Below, piece after piece: positions 32,548-42,309 of a stretch of DNA of 64,000 nt (positions are counted from its first letter, which is position 1; every line of letters starts with the position of its first letter). The notes below the pieces were generated by a model. The model searched no databases and was not told where the DNA came from. It was given only the letters and a program-made list of their open reading frames with translations. The position numbers and the translations under genes are program-made. This stretch comes from Hydractinia symbiolongicarpus (taxonomy: Eukaryota > Cnidaria > Hydrozoa > Anthoathecata > Hydractiniidae), in NCBI RefSeq assembly GCF_029227915.1, contig NC_079875.1:26358001-26422000 (forward strand), given 5' to 3'.

Positions 32548-32870
32548 ATGATACTATTTGAGATTGAACAAAAATTTATTTTACTCTCGCTGGATTCGGA
32601 AAAGCAGCTGCTAATAGACAGGTCTAACCTTGTTACAGATGCATCTGAGCGATATCAAGATATTTTCATTTTGGATGAAGAAGGTTATGACCGTTGTGGC
32701 TTCACAAAAGAATTTTATTCCTCGTTTTGGGTTAAGTTTTCAGACCAACATTTAAAAGGAGAAAAATCAGTATTTTACCAATCATGCTAACAAATGCTGA
32801 GCTAAAGGCAGTTGCCATGATTCTTTTGCATGGATTTTTGTTGACTGGATATTTGGCATAGATGATTAAC
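32548..32870 (+). pseudogene. HECT-type E3 ubiquitin ligase-like fragment
   Basis: The frame encodes LIDRSNLVTDASERYQDIF, EEGYDRCGFTKEFYSSFW and, after a stop at 32,788, AELKAVAMILLHGFLLTGYL in another frame. The order resembles the N-lobe of a HECT domain, where an 'R..+L.D.L..Y' helix precedes 'GG.+REFF..FW' and a 'LG.+L.HG+.LTGY' helix. The usual Gly-Gly is Cys-Gly here, and the catalytic Cys lobe is absent. A decayed fragment is most likely. Confidence 0.42.
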
Positions 32871-32879
32871 AATACTCAG

Positions 32880-33940
32880 TTCTTCCTTATCTTGTTTGGC
32901 AAAGAACCATCTTTTAAGAGAATAGGAGTAACTACATCGCAAAGTAGCCTTTTAGGACGGAAGGAAATGAGTTGTCATGATAGCCCGATCAAGATGTCTC
33001 TGGTTAGACTACTCTCGATGTATTAAAGCATGTACTTACCACCCCCAGTACAATTGATGATTGCACAAAAACATTTCAGAGATTATGATGGTTAAAAAGC
33101 CATACTACACTTTGCAAAAGATGGCTTTAGGGTTAAAGGGAAAAGGGAACTTCCTTACCGTGAGAAATTAAAACCAGCTGGTGGGGCTATTCAATTCCAT
33201 GTTGTCAACACGATATAGTGATGACTATTGAAAGGGTGTATGATACAATGTATGTGGATTTTAACAGAAAAAAGTTTGTAAAAAATGGTTCCTATTGCAG
33301 ATGCACTTCCATATTGCATTTAAGATATTATTATGCAATAAAAGCTTCGTCAATGGAACCAGATTAGCTGGGTTGTACTATGAGTTAACTGCATAGTTTT
33401 TTGAAAGTTTAAAGAATGAAAATTACAAAGTGCACGCGAGTAGGACAGGACTTCTGTAAAGGGTACAAGGGTTTAGACTCATTCCTGAACCAAGGTACCC
33501 AAAATGTCTAGCTGATTCACCTCAAAAGAGGTCTGCGAACAGTCTTCAGCAGGAACTAGACATTCTTTCATCCATAACTTTTCAAGCCACCGCAATGATA
33601 AACTCAACCTTTTAGGTCTTTGGAAATAAGCTAGAGGTTGCACTCCTCCAGAGGAAATGTCTCAAGCACAATTCTCCCTTTATTCAAGGAATTAAAAAAT
33701 ATATAAAAAAATAAAAAGGCGAAACACATTTGAAAAGATAAACAGAACTTTAACCAAGGGCAGGTAGGTTTTGACCCATATTTCTGAACCTAAGTACCCT
33801 GGATGTCCAGCTGACGGTCATCAGAAGAAGCTAGACATCCCGATCTTCCTAAAGTAAAGTTTGACCACTTTCTGTTCAACTGTGCTATTCTCTGTTTTTA
33901 ACTCAAGTAATAAGTGGAGCCGTTACTCTCTAAAGAGAAG
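32880..33940. other. Non-coding stretch with coding-like debris
   Basis: A short frame at about 33,108-33,212 (HFAKDGFRVKGKRELPYREK) looks protein-like but was not recognised. A motif around 'CTGAACCAAGGTACCCAAAATGTC' at 33,480 returns in diverged form at 33,786 ('CTGAACCTAAGTACCCTGGATGTC'), followed in both cases by CTAGACAT. Confidence 0.4.
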
Positions 33941-33944
33941 ATCA

Positions 33945-34790
33945 TGTGTGATCAAACCTAGTATGATTGCCGCAAAATTACTGCTCTATCGTTGCAATGT
34001 ATCTGTGTACCATGTGGTCGAAGGCTATGGTTGTGTAGTGACCATTAAGTTGCCGCAATGGTTGATAATAGCCCTTAATTGAAAATTTTTACAAACTTTC
34101 ACTTCTCCATCTACGGGAAAAGGTATGGAAAGGGTACAAGGGTAAGCAGTAATACGAGACGCAATTTTTGACACAAGGCCGTTGGCACTGGCAAAACGTT
34201 TTAGCTGTAAAATGAGATGGGAACCGCACGACACTACCTCTTTTTCAACTAGAGCAGTTTGATGAGTGTTGCAAACATGGCAGAATTAGGTATTGGTGTC
34301 TGACAACTCCTCACTTTCAAAGAAATTATCTAAGGAAGATTGTAACGTAGGGTGCAAAGAAAGTTGGATGTAGGGTGCAGAGAAAGTTGGATGCATAGTG
34401 CTATAACTTCTGAGGAGCTGGTAATATGACATGAATTGTAAGTGGTTGATGTCTAGATGCCATTACTATAAAGACTTCCAAGAAATGGAAAGTCTAATGA
34501 CAGACCAGGTAGGAGATATTTAAGAACCTCAGGAACGTCGTGCTGAGCATAGATATTAAATGTACTTCCCTTCGCAGTTGAGATATGATGTTTCATAGCA
34601 CGCAAAAAATGGGAGTGATCAACTGGACTTCTAGAAACAGCTTTGAAGAACACCTACAAATGCTTCGCCTAACTTTGAGCTTGTTCTGACAGAAATGGCT
34701 TCTTTAACTTTTGGAAGGTTATAAAAACATTGTAAGATTGAGTTTGCATAACATGTGTTTCCCAAGTTCTTTAGACCACTATTCCTAAAA
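33945..34790 (-). pseudogene. Ubiquitin-specific protease (USP) pseudogene
   Basis: The Cys box is clear at about 34,710-34,785 (GLKNLGNTCYANSILQCF), then in another frame FFKAVSRSPVDHSHFLRAMK and GSTFNIYAQHDVPEVLKYLL (34,500-34,650), then LILQLKRF near 34,205 and, after one more shift, the His box NGHYTTI followed by CNDRAV near 33,975-34,050. All main parts of a USP catalytic core are present in order, but at least two frameshifts and a stop break it. It would have removed ubiquitin from substrates. No introns are evident in this short core, so it may be a retrocopy or transposon cargo. Confidence 0.72.
34331..34395. repeat. Short tandem duplication
   Basis: GTAGGGTGCAAAGAAAGTTGGATG is followed at once by a second, near-identical copy (GTAGGGTGCAGAGAAAGTTGG), period about 25 bp. 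Confidence 0.6.
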
Positions 34791-35209
34791 TAAGGGTAAG
34801 ATGGCAATGCGACTGTTGTTTTGAAAGACCTTGTAGCAAGTTTTTCCGGTTTTGTGATTTTACAAGAATTTGTGTGACTTGCGGAAGATTTCTCAGGCGT
34901 TTTCGATTACTTACATTCCATATTTGTAACAGAAGAAACTTCAGGAATGATTGGAGCCTTGATTGGGTCTCAACCCAAGTGGTAGAATTTCGAGACATCC
35001 AAATGTAAAAGGAAGCACTCATGGAGGTTAAGGTTAGGTATTTTAATAGGGAACGTTAAGGTTTGTTAGGGAAATCAAGGCGACGAAAACAGGTCCTTAC
35101 TGATTCTGAACAGAAACCCCTTGCACCCACCTTAATGGTTAATATGTATTAGAGTAATTATTTATTAGTATTTCAAACCCAAAGACTTATCAGTCGGAAC
35201 AGATTTCAT

Positions 35210-35925
35210 TTGCTCGAGATTATGATTCAATTTTCTGACATAAACAACTATAAGGCAGCAGACCACTTACATAGTATTAGGTTTATCATCAAACTTGGTA
35301 AAAACTATGAAGCAAATTATACGCCAGAAAAAAATCTTGCCATTGACAAATATCTTTCCCTGTTGAAAGGCCGGTATACATACAATCCAATAGAGAAAGT
35401 CATGGTGTCAAACTGTTCATGCTGTGTGGGAGCAGTAGTGAGTATTTGTCTCGCTTTATTATTTATGCAGGTGCAGACAACAAAGTACAAAGATTGTTTT
35501 GATATCACGTTCCCGCTAGATAAAGGACGTAACTTACCTTTGACACATTGAAGTCCCCATCAAAGGTGGTTTTATCTTTGAGGAAACAGAGGAAGTTTTT
35601 CATTTGACCCTGGATAATTATTACACCTCAGCAGAGTTAGAATTGGTTTTAGATCATCATAAGACTCCTCGCAAAGAACGCGTACCGAAAAACGTCTAGT
35701 CTTGGAAACCTGCGAAAGGGGGTGTCAAAATCAGAATGCATGACAATTTTATGTTAATGAGGTGGAACGACATTACTAAGACAAAACTACAAAATTATTA
35801 GTATGCTGTCTGCAATATCTACTGGATAATTCGCTAATAGTGGCAAAAAGAACCGAATAACTGGTGATCCTGTTATGAAGCGAGACGTTATCAAAAATTT
35901 AACAAAACCATAAGCGGTGCGTTTT
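35210..35925 (+). pseudogene. piggyBac transposase pseudogene
   Basis: The first frame (113 aa) holds IRFIIKLGKNYEANYTP and NLAIDKYLSLLKGR, the region around the first catalytic Asp of piggyBac DDD transposases. A shifted frame then gives HLTLDNYYTSAELE (second Asp, about 35,605), KGGVKIRMHDNFMLMRWND and, near 35,850, NRITGDPVMKRDVIKN. Order and spacing fit the family; several shifts and stops break the gene. The Harbinger element begins about 100 bp downstream. No TTAA-flanked ends were found. Confidence 0.66.
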
Positions 35926-36022
35926 GAAGCTAATTATACAATAAAAGATTATAGTTGTGAGAACAAAAACCAAATTTGAAAATAAAACAAGATGTTATGA
36001 CTTGTTTTTGTGAGATTTGCAC

Positions 36023-36025
36023 TAA
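36023..36025. other. TAA target-site duplication, left
   Basis: TAA before AGCTACGGGG, matched by TAA after CCCCGTAGCT at 39,007-39,009; a 3-bp TWA duplication is the rule for PIF/Harbinger. Confidence 0.75.
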
Positions 36026-36370
36026 AGCTACGGGGACACGGCAACAATTTTCATGCGATTGCAACAAAAAAATTGTTTTGTTGCAATCGCATGAAAATGC
36101 TTCACTGTGTCCCCACATCAAATATCCTCATTCTGCAAGATTCTTCGCTCAAATTTTTTGTTGCTGCAACAAAATTTTCATGTTGCAAATGAGGATCAGG
36201 AAAAATTCCCCGTGTCCCCGCACTTTGAGGAGAATTTTTGCAACATTTTTTTATTTTAACCAATTAAATTCGTTGAAAAACTCAAGACAAATCAAAACAA
36301 AAGTTTTTCAATCACAACAAATTAGACAAGACTAGACGAGACTTCAAACTAAACTACATAAGACTTCGAC

Positions 36371-37459
36371 ATGGCGGAAGATCAAGCGAAGCAAAAACTT
36401 TCGGAAGAAGAAAAAAAATGAACTTATTAAATTTTATAACGAAAACAAATCACTGTGGTCTTCCGAAGTCACTTTTCGGAATAAAGAAGAGAAAGCGGAG
36501 GTCAAGGAAGAACTAACAAAAGTTTTTGATGGAAAATATACCGAAGCTTTCCTTGATAAGAACTTTCATGCTCTCCGTACTGCTTTCATACGAGAGCGGA
36601 AAAAATACCAACAGAAAGAGCCAAAGAAGACGTGGAAGTTTTTCGATCAACTTTCCTTCTTAACAGAAGAAATTGATAGAGTTGAGAAGAAAGTAACATT
36701 TGATATGGAGGAGAAAGAAATGCTAATTGACTTCTTCAATTCCAACCCATCGCTTTGGAACCACCACCTGACCGAGTACCGAGATCGCAATTTGAGGGAT
36801 TCTCTTTATGAAAAACTAGTACAGCTATTCGATGGGAAGTTTTCAAAAGAAGACATAAAGCGGGAATGGCATAATTTGTAGACAGTTTATAAAAGAGAAA
36901 AGGCGAGAGAAAAAGGCTCAAAAGTTTCTGGTTCGGGTTCTTGTGATGTGTATGTCTCGACATGGGAACTCTTTAGTCAAATGGAATTTCTTGACGTCAC
37001 AGGTGATGTGGATGCATCCTGTACATCACTTGACAATAATGAAGGATTTTGTCAGCCGCCAAAAAAGATCAGGAAGCAAACAAAAAACAAAGCAGAGTTG
37101 TGGAAATCGTTGGCTGCTTCTCTGAAGCCACAAGTAGCACCGCAACAAAATACCACAAAGATAGAATTATCTGAACGTGCAAATTTATTCGGAAAGGTTG
37201 TTGCGGATTCACTGCTTCAATATGAACCCGAAGATTGGTCGTACTTAAAAAGAAAGTGATGGACGTGTTCTACGACTTCGAACAGCAGAAATTAACTGGT
37301 CGTTCAAACTATCAAATTCCACTCTTCAACCCGAATCAATTCCAAGGAAATCAGTTCCAACAGAGACCATTCCTTAACATGCTCGCCAATGCTTTGACAA
37401 GCCAAAATGGACAGTTTGGTCCTTTTTCACCTTCCTCAGCATCATCTGATGCTTCTTAG
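36371..37459 (+). pseudogene. Harbinger MADF/Myb-like partner protein, broken
   Basis: The ATG at 36,371 starts a frame that stops in the A8 run at about 36,411; a one-base shift restores a MADF-type domain (ELIKFYNENKSLWSSEVTF.., then KNFHALRTAFIRERKKY), followed by a second similar domain (MLIDFFNSNPSLWN.., REWHNL). There TAG (36,879-36,881) stands where Lys is usual. A last shift in the run before 37,258 separates the C-terminal part (VMDVFYDFEQQKL). In Harbinger elements this protein binds the ends and brings the transposase into the nucleus. With two shifts and one stop, this copy is dead. Confidence 0.75.
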
Positions 37460-37504
37460 ACACGCAGAAAGGACATGTAATGAACACTTTACGTAGTATA
37501 TTTC

Positions 37505-37512
37505 TTACAAAT
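37505..37512 (+). promoter_or_regulatory. Possible polyadenylation signal of the MADF gene
   Basis: TACAAATAAAC with AATAAA lies about 50 bp after the stop codon. Confidence 0.35.
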
Positions 37513-37594
37513 AAACTTTTTACAACTATAGCAAAAAACTGATAAAACCTTTCTCGTTTAGTCCAGTATTCACTTGTTGTTTCATTTTATTCCC

Positions 37595-38877
37595 TTAGAC
37601 ATCAAGTCTCGCACAACGCCACTGCCACGGAACACATCCCTCTTTGTAGAAATATGCATTAAGCTCCTCTCTGATTGCTTTCGCCTCGTGAGTAGCGTTA
37701 CTAGCTTTATTTAATGACAAAGAATTCCATGATTCAGTTGGTGGGTCTCTTCGCCAAGATCCCTCTATTATTTCTCCCGTTGTCACATCATCACTGTCAA
37801 TTAAATCCTTAGGAATATACACTTTTCCGTAGGTGGAATCCTTCCGTAGCCAATTATGAAGCGTTATGGCAGCAATTGCGATGGTTTTAACCTTTTCTGG
37901 TTCCAGTGAGAATGGGCGTCTAAACACTCTCCAACGATTGGCTAAAATACCAAATCCATTTTCAGAAATGCGTCGCATCCTGGAAAGTCGGTAATTGAAC
38001 ACACGTTTTTCGGAGGTTAAACCTTTCTGAGGGTATGGTTTCATCATAAAAGTAGAGAGGGGAAAAGCATCGTCACCTGTACATACATATGGTACTTTTC
38101 TAAGACGACCAGGAAGTGCTGATGGTTCTGGCAAATTAAGTGCGCCGGACTCTAGGGCAAGTTTCAAGGAACTTTGGGACCAATTCCCGCCATCTGAATT
38201 TCTGCCATTCATCCCTACATCAGCGAAAAGGAATTCGTATTCTGGTCCAATCATTCCCATCAAAATTATACTATCACTCCCTTTGTAATTTCTATAATGC
38301 GAACCAGAGTTTTTTGGTTGCTGTATAGCAATGTGTTTTCCGTCGACACCACCTAATCCATTTGGAAAATTCCATCGATGATAAAACTTTTTTGCAATTT
38401 CCATCCATTCTTCTGTTGTTTCCAGTGTTTTAAAGTTATTTTTTCCCAAAGCTTCAGCGATAGCACTACACACTTCCTGAACTATATAAGATATTGCTTT
38501 CTTACTGATCCGGAATTGATAATCTAAAGACCTGAATGATTCACCGCTTGCAAGATATCTTAATGTGATACAGCACATTTCCCCTGGTTTTATGCATTCT
38601 CTCATGTTGGTATCTTGCTTATGCAAAACTGGAGCAAGTAGATGGACCAGTTCATCAAAATGGCCAACGTCCATCCTTACATATCCTTTGAATCCTTCTA
38701 GATCTTCTTCCTTTAATTCTTTGAACAAGGTGTGAAAGGCTCCATCGACCTTCCAACGTTGTACCCATGGCCTTGTCCAAATAGATCGTTTGGAATGATT
38801 TTCTTTCTTTCTTCTTCATCAAGAAGAAGTGCAATAGAAGCGATTATTATACTTCGATCAACTGCGACGGCCATCAT
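37595..38877 (-). CDS. Harbinger DDE transposase, nearly intact
   Basis: The main open frame (about 38,815-37,595) contains the DDE_Tnp_4 core: GGVDGKHI (first Asp), FADVGMNGRNSDGG (second Asp) and RRISENGFGILANRW (Glu), followed by LHNWLRK. All three acidic residues are present and no stop interrupts this part. The frame continues 5' past the first TTG through WTRPWVQRWKVDGAF, typical of the family's N-terminus, but without an ATG. An ATG at 38,875-38,877 (MMAVAVDRS..LLLDEEERKK) lies one base out of frame; the break falls in a GAAAGAAAGAAAA run near 38,810. So a one-base shift, a tiny intron or a base-call error separates start and core. Confidence 0.85.
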
Positions 38878-39006
38878 TAATCACTGTCACACATGTTTTG
38901 GTTTCATTTTCATAAATTTTGTTTCATGTGCTGGAACTCATGCGACACGGAAACAACTTTGCATGCGATTGCAACAAATTTTTTTTGTTGCCGTGTCCCC
39001 GTAGCT

Positions 39007-39009
39007 TAA
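39007..39009. other. TAA target-site duplication, right
   Basis: Matches TAA at 36,023-36,025. Confidence 0.75.
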
Positions 39010-39680
39010 CGGTTAAAAACATTTTGTCAAGTTTCGCTAAAATCTTAAAACATAAACAAGTTCTTTGGTATTCTGATAATTACGATGTTTCGCGCATAAT
39101 TGAAGTCGGTAGTACAAAACCTCATTTGCAAGCATTAGCCGTACTAATTTTCAACTTTTGTATTCAATACGACAATAAATTAGAATCGTCGTGGATCCCT
39201 AGAGAACTTAATAGTTTGGCTGATGAGTTATCAAAATATAACGATGCGGACCATTGGAAAATAGACAATTAAACATTTTCTTTCATTCAAAGTAAATTTG
39301 GCACATTTACGGTTGACAGGTTCGCTGATAACTTGAACAATAAAGTGGCAAATTTAATTCAAAATTTTATTGCCCAGGGACGTCTTGCGTTAACTGTTTT
39401 ACGGAACGATGGAACACGGAATTTAATTGGCTATGCCCGCCAATCGATCTTGTTGGTGAGACTTTACCGCATATGAAAATTTGCAAAAGTAGCGGCGTGT
39501 TAATAGTACCCTGAGTGGACATCGGCATATTTTTGGCCGTTGCTAACACCAGACGGTAAAGTATTCTATGACTTCGAAAAAGATTGTTTGGTATTAGATC
39601 CTTACTTCATTAGCACAGAAAATTCGATTTTTTCTGGATTTGTTAAATTTCGAACTCTAGCTTTATTAATAGCATTTTAG
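39010..39680 (+). pseudogene. DIRS-type retrotransposon RNase H/pol end relic
   Basis: The frame to 39,269 encodes WYSDNYDVSRIIEVGSTKPH, then LESSWIPRELNSLADELSKY and DADHW, the end of the RNase H domain in DIRS-like elements. After stops and shifts, TVDRFADNLNNK, EFNWLCPPIDLVGETLPHMK and GVLIVP follow in the expected order for the same polyprotein end. The Harbinger element interrupts or abuts its 5' part. Confidence 0.6.
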
Positions 39681-39859
39681 TTTTTCGAAGTTCGTATTTT
39701 TTCGTTGTACCTTGTATTTCATTGGAAACTAAAAAACAATGCATATTAAATTATAGCATATATGACTAATTATTAACTTACCTGTGGTATTTCTTAAGGT
39801 AACGTTTTTCGGCGAGGCATATGAAAGACAGCAAAATCAATTGAAAACTCTCGTTTAAG

Positions 39860-40118
39860 CAATCTTGCTAGTTCTCTTCCAGAAGTGATCCAATCGGCGT
39901 TCGCAAAGTCTACGCTAAATAAGTATAAACCTGCTTGGGAAAAGTGGGTCAGGTGGTCACAATCTTTTAGCGAAGTTCGAAGCATACCAGCAGATCCGTT
40001 TTTTGTGTGTCTTTATCTTAACGATTTGTTAAAAGAACAGTCTCCACCTACCCCGTTAACATCAGCATTTTGTGGCATTCTTTGGGGTCATACTTCTTTG
40101 GTTGGTTTGCTCCGGTAA
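39860..40118 (+). pseudogene. Tyrosine recombinase N-terminal fragment (DIRS-type)
   Basis: The frame encodes AFAKSTLNKYKPAWEKWVRW, PADPFFVCLYLNDLL and TPLTSAFCGILWGHTSL, which fits the SAM-like N-terminal domain of a tyrosine recombinase. The catalytic R-H-R-Y domain is missing. It lies 180 bp after the DIRS RNase H relic in the same direction, so both probably stem from one element. Confidence 0.55.
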
Positions 40119-40144
40119 CCACGAAGTAACTTCAGATCACAACC

Positions 40145-41010
40145 TTACTTAAATCGAATTGCGGAAGGAACGGTAAGGCAGTCTGCTGGAATATTGTTCA
40201 ATGGGTTAACATTTCAAGGTGTGAAAACTCGGCACGCATGGAAAAACATGGACTTGCTGAGTGCTTGGAATTTATCGACGTAGCTGGCGTAATAGTGGAC
40301 ACACTAGTTACCGACAGACATAGCCAGATACGAAAGTTTTTGCGCACCGAACATGAACATATATCGCACCAGTTTGATGTGTGGCACATGACAAAAAAAA
40401 TCAACAAAAAATTTTGAAAGCTGCAAAAAAAAGAGCTGTCGTGAATTGAATGACTAGATGAAGTCTATCATAAACCACTTCTGGTGGGCTTGTTCGACTT
40501 GCGAAGGAGATCCAATATTATTGAAGGAAAAGTGGCAGAGCTCACTCTATCATATCCGTGGGGTACATTATTGGGTAAATAATACGCTATACCAAAGTGT
40601 GCTCATGAAGAACTTACCCTGCTACAACAAGCTCAGAAGAAGTGGTTAACCGAAAAAACCCTGCTTACATCGCCCTGGAGAAAATTGTTAATGAAAAACA
40701 GCTACTAAACTATTTAAAATACGTAGCTGATTTCAAGCACACTGGACAGCTCGAGGTTTACTATTCCCTGTTGAATAAGCACTGTCCCAAACGCTTAGCA
40801 TTCTCGTACGCTGGAATGGTTGCTAGGACGCAACTAGCTGTGCTTGACCACAACTCGGGTGTAGAACGACAACAAGGCACTACATCCGATGGGAGGTTGA
40901 AGTTCAAATTTTCTTTCACCAAAATTACGAAGGAGTGGGTGGCAAAAAAAGTAATGGATCCGAAAGAAAAGAAATACCAAGAGGACTTGATGAAGGAAGT
41001 GTTTGATTAA
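40145..41010 (+). pseudogene. DDE transposase-like relic (superfamily uncertain, perhaps Kolobok)
   Basis: Successive frames encode TVRQSAGILFNGLTF, then VIVDTLVTDRHSQIRKFLRT, HQFDVWHMTKKINKK, IKSIINHFWWACSTCEGDPI, and the open frame 40,642-41,010 (FKHTGQLEVYYSLLNKHCPK, YAGMVARTQLAVLDHNSG). 'VTDRH..I+..+' and 'H..DVWH..K' with a later 'HTG.LE+YHS' are features of a transposase-derived family in animals. Frameshifts and a large internal deletion between ILFNGLTF and VKTRHAW break it. Confidence 0.5.
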
Positions 41011-41211
41011 TAAACCCTGGGAAGGAAGTTGTTTTCTTGAATATGCGTTCAAGATTTACCTTAAAGTAACCCCCTGGTTTATAAATGATATTTAGCATTA
41101 CATCAAGAAACGCTTATTTTACAATTCCGGGGGACATTTGTTATATTTTAAAAATATATATTGTAAAAATTGCATTCATGATCTTTACAATTATACATGT
41201 TCTTATATATT

Positions 41212-41951
41212 TTATTTGTCCAAATCCATTCCTGATTCTGTGTATGGCACATATACCCCATCGGGCTGCAGGTATTTATTACGGATTACCCACACAACAC
41301 ATGATGGTATAGGCTTTCGATAACCTATGCCCAGTCTTCCATACACCCACCATATATATTGTTTATAAGCAGCAAACCGATAGGACCTGTTGCAAAGTTT
41401 ATGACGAATCCCTCCATGTTGTGAATAGCACCTGGTGCTGTCCGTTACACAGGTTCCGGCAAACAAACCATTTTGAATTCATCCAAATTTGTAACACACG
41501 TATGACCTAAGCGAAAAAAGAAAAAAGATCTTTAAAAAGGCGTACCCCCGTGTGTAAATAAACAACGTTTAGCTTTCTAAAACTTTGTTATGATAGAACA
41601 GAAAGTGATTGATCTAGCAAACAAGGAAGTAAAATACACGATCAGAAGATATTTTAATCAATAGAAACCTTGAAAATGACCGTCCGGAATATCATTATTA
41701 TCACGACAACATAAACGTTCCGTTTCAGTGACCATAGTTTTACACTTTTTGCACTGGCACCACTCAACATTTCCAACACGATTTCCAGCTTCAACATTGC
41801 AGTTTTTAACACCAACGTTGTATTTCAAAGCTTCTATAGCTACAGTCACTTCACTTTGACTCCGTTCCGTTTCGAACATGAATGGAGATAAACCAAATTC
41901 TTCATCTTCATTAAATTCAACATCGCTTACATCAGAAGAGGAAGATGACAT
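41212..41951 (-). pseudogene. P2X7 intracellular-domain-like gene, probably broken
   Basis: Exon 1 (41,951-41,658) encodes MSSSSSDVSDVEFNEDEEFG and the Cys-rich RVGNVEWCQCKKCKTM..CCRDN. Exon 2 follows the acceptor TTTCGCTTAG at about 41,510 with CVTNLDEFKMVCLPEPV, then a stop and, in another frame, NRSYRFAAYKQYIWWVYGRL and IPSCVVWVIRNKYLQPDGVY. These are the features of the Zn- and GDP-binding 'ballast' domain of P2X7, which in cnidarians and other invertebrates also occurs in free-standing proteins. The stop and shift in exon 2 suggest a pseudogene. Confidence 0.62.
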
Positions 41952-42126
41952 AACTACTTCAAGATAAGTTTACTACTGCAAGAAAGTAACGCGCCGAATG
42001 TTATTGTCACGAATGACGTCAGAAGAATATTAGTGTCCAGACTACTGGTTGCGGAAATATATCATAAAGTGAAAGTAGAAATGATATGAGGCAACCTTTT
42101 AGCTTAAAATTTTTTTTTGATTTTAG

Positions 42127-42307
42127 CATTGATGCAACATCACGTAGACTTGGTCGGTTTATTAATGACTCTGCAAAGCCAAATTGCGTAATACGCGCAA
42201 TTAAGGAGGAAAGTAACATCTATCTGGGGGTATTTGCTTTGGACAATTTAGAAAAGGGAACAGAATTACGGTATTCATATGGAGTTCCCAACTTACCATG
42301 GATAAAA
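42127..42307 (+). CDS. SET-domain exon (lysine methyltransferase-like)
   Basis: The exon follows the acceptor TTGATTTTAG and ends before the donor AAAGTGAGTG. It encodes IDATSRRLGRFINDSAKPNC, NIYLGVFALDNLEKGTELRY and SYGVPNLPW, the C-terminal SET core with the N-C cofactor-binding motif (FINDSAKPNC) and the 'E+.YSYG' end. The upstream SET part is not visible nearby. It could be a transposon-borne SET gene of the KMT5A/PRDM type. Confidence 0.6.
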
Positions 42308-42309
42308 GT

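Larger units (their letters stand above)
36026..39006. mobile_element. Complete PIF/Harbinger element
   Basis: Both ends carry a 22-bp perfect terminal inverted repeat beginning AGCTACGGGGACACGGCAAC, followed on both sides by subterminal CATGCGATTGCAACAA. Length 2981 bp. It carries two convergent genes: a MADF protein on the plus strand and a DDE transposase on the minus strand, the standard two-gene arrangement. The left end has an extra palindrome (36,053-36,094) and a second inverted GTGTCCCC, so it may be a site of nested or foldback insertion. Confidence 0.85.

Noticed and set aside
36736-36963. 75-aa minus-strand frame in the Harbinger element
   Set aside because: It is antisense to the MADF coding region.
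39794-39985. 63-aa minus-strand frame
   Set aside because: It is the antisense of the tyrosine recombinase fragment on the plus strand.
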